Of a stretch of DNA of 64,000 bases, positions 61,120-64,000 are shown in pieces. The DNA is from Solirubrobacteraceae bacterium. GTDB lineage: Bacteria > Actinomycetota > Thermoleophilia > Solirubrobacterales > Solirubrobacteraceae. Below the pieces are notes generated by a model. It had not been told where the DNA came from and ran no database searches. It saw only the letters and a program-made list of their open reading frames with translations. The DNA lies in NCBI GenBank assembly GCA_030447505.1, contig JAUJOT010000003.1, positions 186,001 through 250,000 on the forward strand, written 5' to 3'. How positions within the stretch are numbered: the first letter of the stretch is position 1; every line of letters starts with the position of its first letter. Made by a program: the position numbers and the translations under genes.

Positions 61120-63570
61120 GTGGATGAACGGGCGCTGGCGTATGACGAGTTCGATCCTGACGAGGAGGGGCTGCGCGAGGCGCTGACGTCCACCGGCAAC
61201 GGCTATTTCTGCACCCGCGGAGCCGCCGAGTGGGAGGACGCCGACAGCATTCACTACCCGGGCACCTACGCCCACGGCCTCTACAACCGCGAGACGACGA
61301 TCATGGGCGGGCGGCCGGTCCTCAACGAGGATCTCGTCAACCTGCCCAACTGGCTCGTGCTGAAGCTCAAGATCGAGGGCGAGGACGCGATCCGGATCGG
61401 CAACGTCGATCTGCTGCACTACCGCCACGAGTACGACCTCGGCACTGCGATGGTCGTCCGCGAGCTTCGCTTCCGCGATCGCTGCGGTCGCGAGACGTCG
61501 CTGCGCAGCCGGCGCTTCGCGAGCATGGCCCACTCCCACCAGGCGGCGATCGAGTGGATCATCACCGCCGAGAACTGGTCCGGCTCCGTCGAGGTCGTCT
61601 CCGCGCTCGACGGACGCGTCACGAACGGCGGCGTCGCGCGCTACGGCGCGCTCGAGGGACGCCACCTCGACCCCGTCTCCCCGCGCACGTTCGGCCCCGA
61701 GATCATCGCGCTGCACGCCGAGACGCGGCAGTCCAACATCTACGTCGCCGAGGCCGCGCGGACGCGCGTCTTTCGCGGGTCCGACCAGCTCTACGTCCAG
61801 CGCTCGCTGTTTCAGGTCGAGGACTACATCCAGCAGGTGCTGCGCTTCGAGGTGCAGCGCGGCGCTCCCGTGCGCATCGAGAAGCTCGTCTCCTTCTACA
61901 CCTCACGCGACCGCGCGATCAACGAGCCGCTGACGAACGCCGGCAAGTCGCTCGGGCGCTACCCGAACTTCGAGGAGGCGCTGCGGCGCCACGTCAGCGC
62001 CTGGGACGAGCTGTGGCGCTCGAGCGACGTCCACCTCCCCGGCGACGAGCGCGTCCAGCACCTCCTGCGGCTGCACATCTCGCACATCCTGCAGGTCTGC
62101 TCGCTGCACACGACCAACCACGACGCCGGCGTCCCCGCGCGCGGGCTGAACGGCGAGGCCTACCGCGGCCACGTCTTCTGGGACGAGCTGTACGTCTTTC
62201 GCTACCTCACCTCGCGGCTGCCGGAGATCACGCGCGAGCTGCTCATGTACCGCTACCGGCGGCTCGGCGAGGCGCGGGCCGCGGCGCGCGACGCCGGCTA
62301 CATGGGCGCGATGTTCCCCTGGCAGAGCGGCAGCGACGGCAGCGAGGAGACGCAGGTCGTGCACCTCAACCCGCTCTCGGGTCAGTGGGACCCGGACCTC
62401 AGCCACCGCCAGCGCCACGTCAACGCGGCGATCTTCTACAACGTCTGGCACTACCACCAAGCGACCGACGACCTCGACTTCCTGCGTGACCACGGCGCCG
62501 AGATGATGCTCGAGATCGCGCGCTTCTGGGGCTCGATCGCGCACTACGACGCCGACCGCGACCGCTACGAGATCCACGGCGTGATGGGTCCCGACGAGTT
62601 TCACGAGAAGTATCCGGGCGCCGCGGAGAGCGGGCTGCGCAACAACGCCTACACGAACGTGATGGTCGCCTGGATCTGCGAGCAGGCGCAGGTCGTGCTG
62701 GGCCTGCTGACCGAGCGCCGGCGCGACACGCTGCGCGCCAAGATCGGCCTCGGCGACGAGGAGATCGCCCGCTGGCAGGACATGAGCCACAAGATGTACG
62801 TGCCGTTTCACGGCGATCGGTTGATCAGCCAGTTCGAGGGCTACGAGGAGCTCGAGGAGCTCGACTGGGACGCGTACCGGGCGAAGCACGGAAACATCCA
62901 GCGCCTGGACCGGATCCTGCGCGCGGAGGGCGACGAGCCCGACCGCTACAAGCTCGCCAAGCAGGCCGACACCGTGCTGCTGTTCTTTCTCTTCTCGCGT
63001 GACGAGATCAACCGGCTGTTCGCGCGCCTCGGCTATGAATGGGGGCCTGACAGCGCGCGGCGCAACATCGAGTACTACGACGAGCGCACCTCGCACGGCT
63101 CGACGCTGAGCTACATCGCGCACGCCGGCGTGCTCGCCCAGATCGACCCCGAGCACTCGTGGGAGCGCTTCCTCGTGGCGCTCGAGAGCGACGTCGGCGA
63201 CGTCCAGGGCGGCACGACGAAGGAGGGCATCCATCTCGGCGTGATGGCGGGAACGGTCGACCTCATCCAGCGCGCGTACACGGGCGCGGAGATCCGCGAC
63301 GGCGTGCTCTACTTCGCGCCGACGCTGACCGAGCGCCTCGACGGCCTCACGTTCCCGATGCAGATCCGCGGGACGCCGATCCGCGTGACGATCCGCGATT
63401 GCGAGCTGACGGTCGTCATCACCGGTGGCTTCAGCCGCGCGATCAGGGTCGGCATCGGAGACGACGTGCGCGAGCTCGGCGCCGGCGAGCGCTGCACGTT
63501 CGCCCTCGCAGCGCAGCCGGCCGGCAACGCCGTCGCGCACGGCAGCGACAGCTTCCGGCAGAGCGACTGA
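61120..63570 (+). CDS. GH65 disaccharide phosphorylase (trehalose/kojibiose type)
   Basis: An 816-residue GH65 enzyme. N-terminal beta domain, (alpha/alpha)6 barrel with NGEAYRGHVFWDELYVFRYL (about 344-363), general acid Glu493 in GVMGPDEFHEKYP, KQAD (614-617), and the phosphate-binding SHGSTLS (658-664), which marks phosphorylases and not hydrolases. It would split trehalose or kojibiose with phosphate to beta-glucose-1-phosphate and glucose. The beta-phosphoglucomutase gene 2 bp downstream fits. GTG start, leaderless. Confidence 0.88.
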   Translation: MDERALAYDEFDPDEEGLREALTSTGNGYFCTRGAAEWEDADSIHYPGTYAHGLYNRETTIMGGRPVLNEDLVNLPNWLVLKLKIEGEDAIRIGNVDLLHYRHEYDLGTAMVVRELRFRDRCGRETSLRSRRFASMAHSHQAAIEWIITAENWSGSVEVVSALDGRVTNGGVARYGALEGRHLDPVSPRTFGPEIIALHAETRQSNIYVAEAARTRVFRGSDQLYVQRSLFQVEDYIQQVLRFEVQRGAPVRIEKLVSFYTSRDRAINEPLTNAGKSLGRYPNFEEALRRHVSAWDELWRSSDVHLPGDERVQHLLRLHISHILQVCSLHTTNHDAGVPARGLNGEAYRGHVFWDELYVFRYLTSRLPEITRELLMYRYRRLGEARAAARDAGYMGAMFPWQSGSDGSEETQVVHLNPLSGQWDPDLSHRQRHVNAAIFYNVWHYHQATDDLDFLRDHGAEMMLEIARFWGSIAHYDADRDRYEIHGVMGPDEFHEKYPGAAESGLRNNAYTNVMVAWICEQAQVVLGLLTERRRDTLRAKIGLGDEEIARWQDMSHKMYVPFHGDRLISQFEGYEELEELDWDAYRAKHGNIQRLDRILRAEGDEPDRYKLAKQADTVLLFFLFSRDEINRLFARLGYEWGPDSARRNIEYYDERTSHGSTLSYIAHAGVLAQIDPEHSWERFLVALESDVGDVQGGTTKEGIHLGVMAGTVDLIQRAYTGAEIRDGVLYFAPTLTERLDGLTFPMQIRGTPIRVTIRDCELTVVITGGFSRAIRVGIGDDVRELGAGERCTFALAAQPAGNAVAHGSDSFRQSD

Positions 63571-63572
63571 TC

Positions 63573-64000
63573 ATGCAGCAGGGATTTCGCGGCGCGATCT
63601 TCGACGTCGACGGCGTGCTCGTCGACTCTCCCCACGAGGCGGCCTGGCGCGACGTCTTTCGCGAGCTGATGGAGACCGAGTGGTCCGAGATCCGTGATGA
63701 GACGAGCTGGACGCCCGAGGCCTTCACCTCCGAGGTCTACCAGCAGGTGCTCTCCGGCAAGCCGCGGATGGAGGGCGCCCTGGCGGCGCTCGAGCACTTC
63801 GGCGTGCCAGACCCGCTGACGCGCGTCGACGCCTACGCCGAGCGCAAGCAGGAGATGGTCGTCGAGCTGATCGAGGCCGGGCGGTTCTCCGCCTACCCCG
63901 ACGCGCTGCGCTTCCTGCTCGCCGTCAAGGACTGCGGGATCGCTGTCGCCGCGGCCTCGTCGTCGAAGAACGCGGGGCTCTTCCTGCGCCAGATCCGCCT
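63573..64000 (+). CDS. Beta-phosphoglucomutase (partial, runs off the window)
   Basis: The ATG at 63573 starts a HAD-type protein (MQQGFRGAIFDVDGVLVDSP; nucleophile Asp11 and acid Asp13), with a cap domain (WTPEAFTSEVYQQVLSGKPR) and AAASSSKNAGLFL (motif II, Ser). Beta-PGM turns beta-glucose-1-phosphate, the GH65 product, into glucose-6-phosphate. About 142 residues are visible; the 3' end is outside. Confidence 0.85.
   Translation, partial: MQQGFRGAIFDVDGVLVDSPHEAAWRDVFRELMETEWSEIRDETSWTPEAFTSEVYQQVLSGKPRMEGALAALEHFGVPDPLTRVDAYAERKQEMVVELIEAGRFSAYPDALRFLLAVKDCGIAVAAASSSKNAGLFLRQIR

Overview
The window is very GC-rich, uses GTG (and some TTG) starts freely, and its genes overlap by 1-4 bases in tight runs. 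The gene content is actinobacterial: a class E sortase, an F420-type DUF385 protein, a pyrophosphate-type phosphofructokinase, an LAL-type LuxR regulator and a CcmABC/HemA/HemC/CobA-HemD block. I infer Actinomycetota, most likely class Thermoleophilia (Solirubrobacterales-like). The class is from family knowledge, not from a search. I see no phage, transposon, plasmid or CRISPR genes.

Layout. 1-10.9 kb is accessory: a DUF2157 membrane protein, an alpha/beta hydrolase, a methyltransferase, a serine hydrolase with a CRP-type operator, a SEC-C protein, a LuxR regulator divergent from a cupin, and a large ATPase regulator divergent from a nitronate monooxygenase. 10.9-15.5 kb is a minus-strand operon (membrane protein, VTT protein, a frameshifted micro-gene, a glucose-dehydrogenase-like propeller, a secreted DNRLRE propeller). 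15.6-22.6 kb holds a nucleotidyltransferase, then cytochrome c maturation (ccmABCD) running into heme synthesis (hemA, hemC, cobA-hemD). 22.6-28.7 kb has small acidic proteins, SAM hydroxide adenosyltransferase, biotin ligase, PAP2 phosphatase, a LysR regulator, a persulfide-dioxygenase-like protein and a frameshifted MFS exporter. 28.8-32.2 kb is one unusual SF2 helicase. 32.4-37.7 kb holds a TlpA thioredoxin, a GalT-like protein, an AEC transporter, phosphofructokinase, Dtd, an acidic unknown and a nitroreductase. 37.9-43.9 kb is a complete peptide ABC importer whose last gene runs into tRNA-Arg(CCU). 43.9-52.9 kb mixes DUF385, pyrE, an L,D-transpeptidase, a CPBP protease, a HAD hydrolase, a PIG-V-like mannosyltransferase, PBP1A, infA and thiL. 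52.9-57.8 kb has a FlgM-like ORF, sortase E with an M28-fold membrane protein, and a two-component system followed by the relic of an HtrA protease. 57.9 kb to the end links otsA, rpsF, ssb, a GH65 phosphorylase and a beta-phosphoglucomutase.

Two signals recur. First, a TANNNT hexamer lies 6-10 nt before the start codon of about 16 genes that lack a Shine-Dalgarno sequence; this looks like leaderless transcription and it fixes several GTG starts. Second, three loci read as single genes only after a one-base frame correction (about 14.22 kb, 28.16 kb and 59.6 kb). They are either real decay or indels in the assembly.

The most interesting items are the serine-hydrolase promoter with a perfect TGTGA-N6-TCACA box at about -41.5, the SF2 helicase whose motor domain is split by a roughly 75-residue acidic insert and ends in histone-H1-like repeats, the HtrA relic beside its two-component system, the ATC and CTG start candidates for ccmC and thiL, and a divergent promoter in which two genes share one -10 element.
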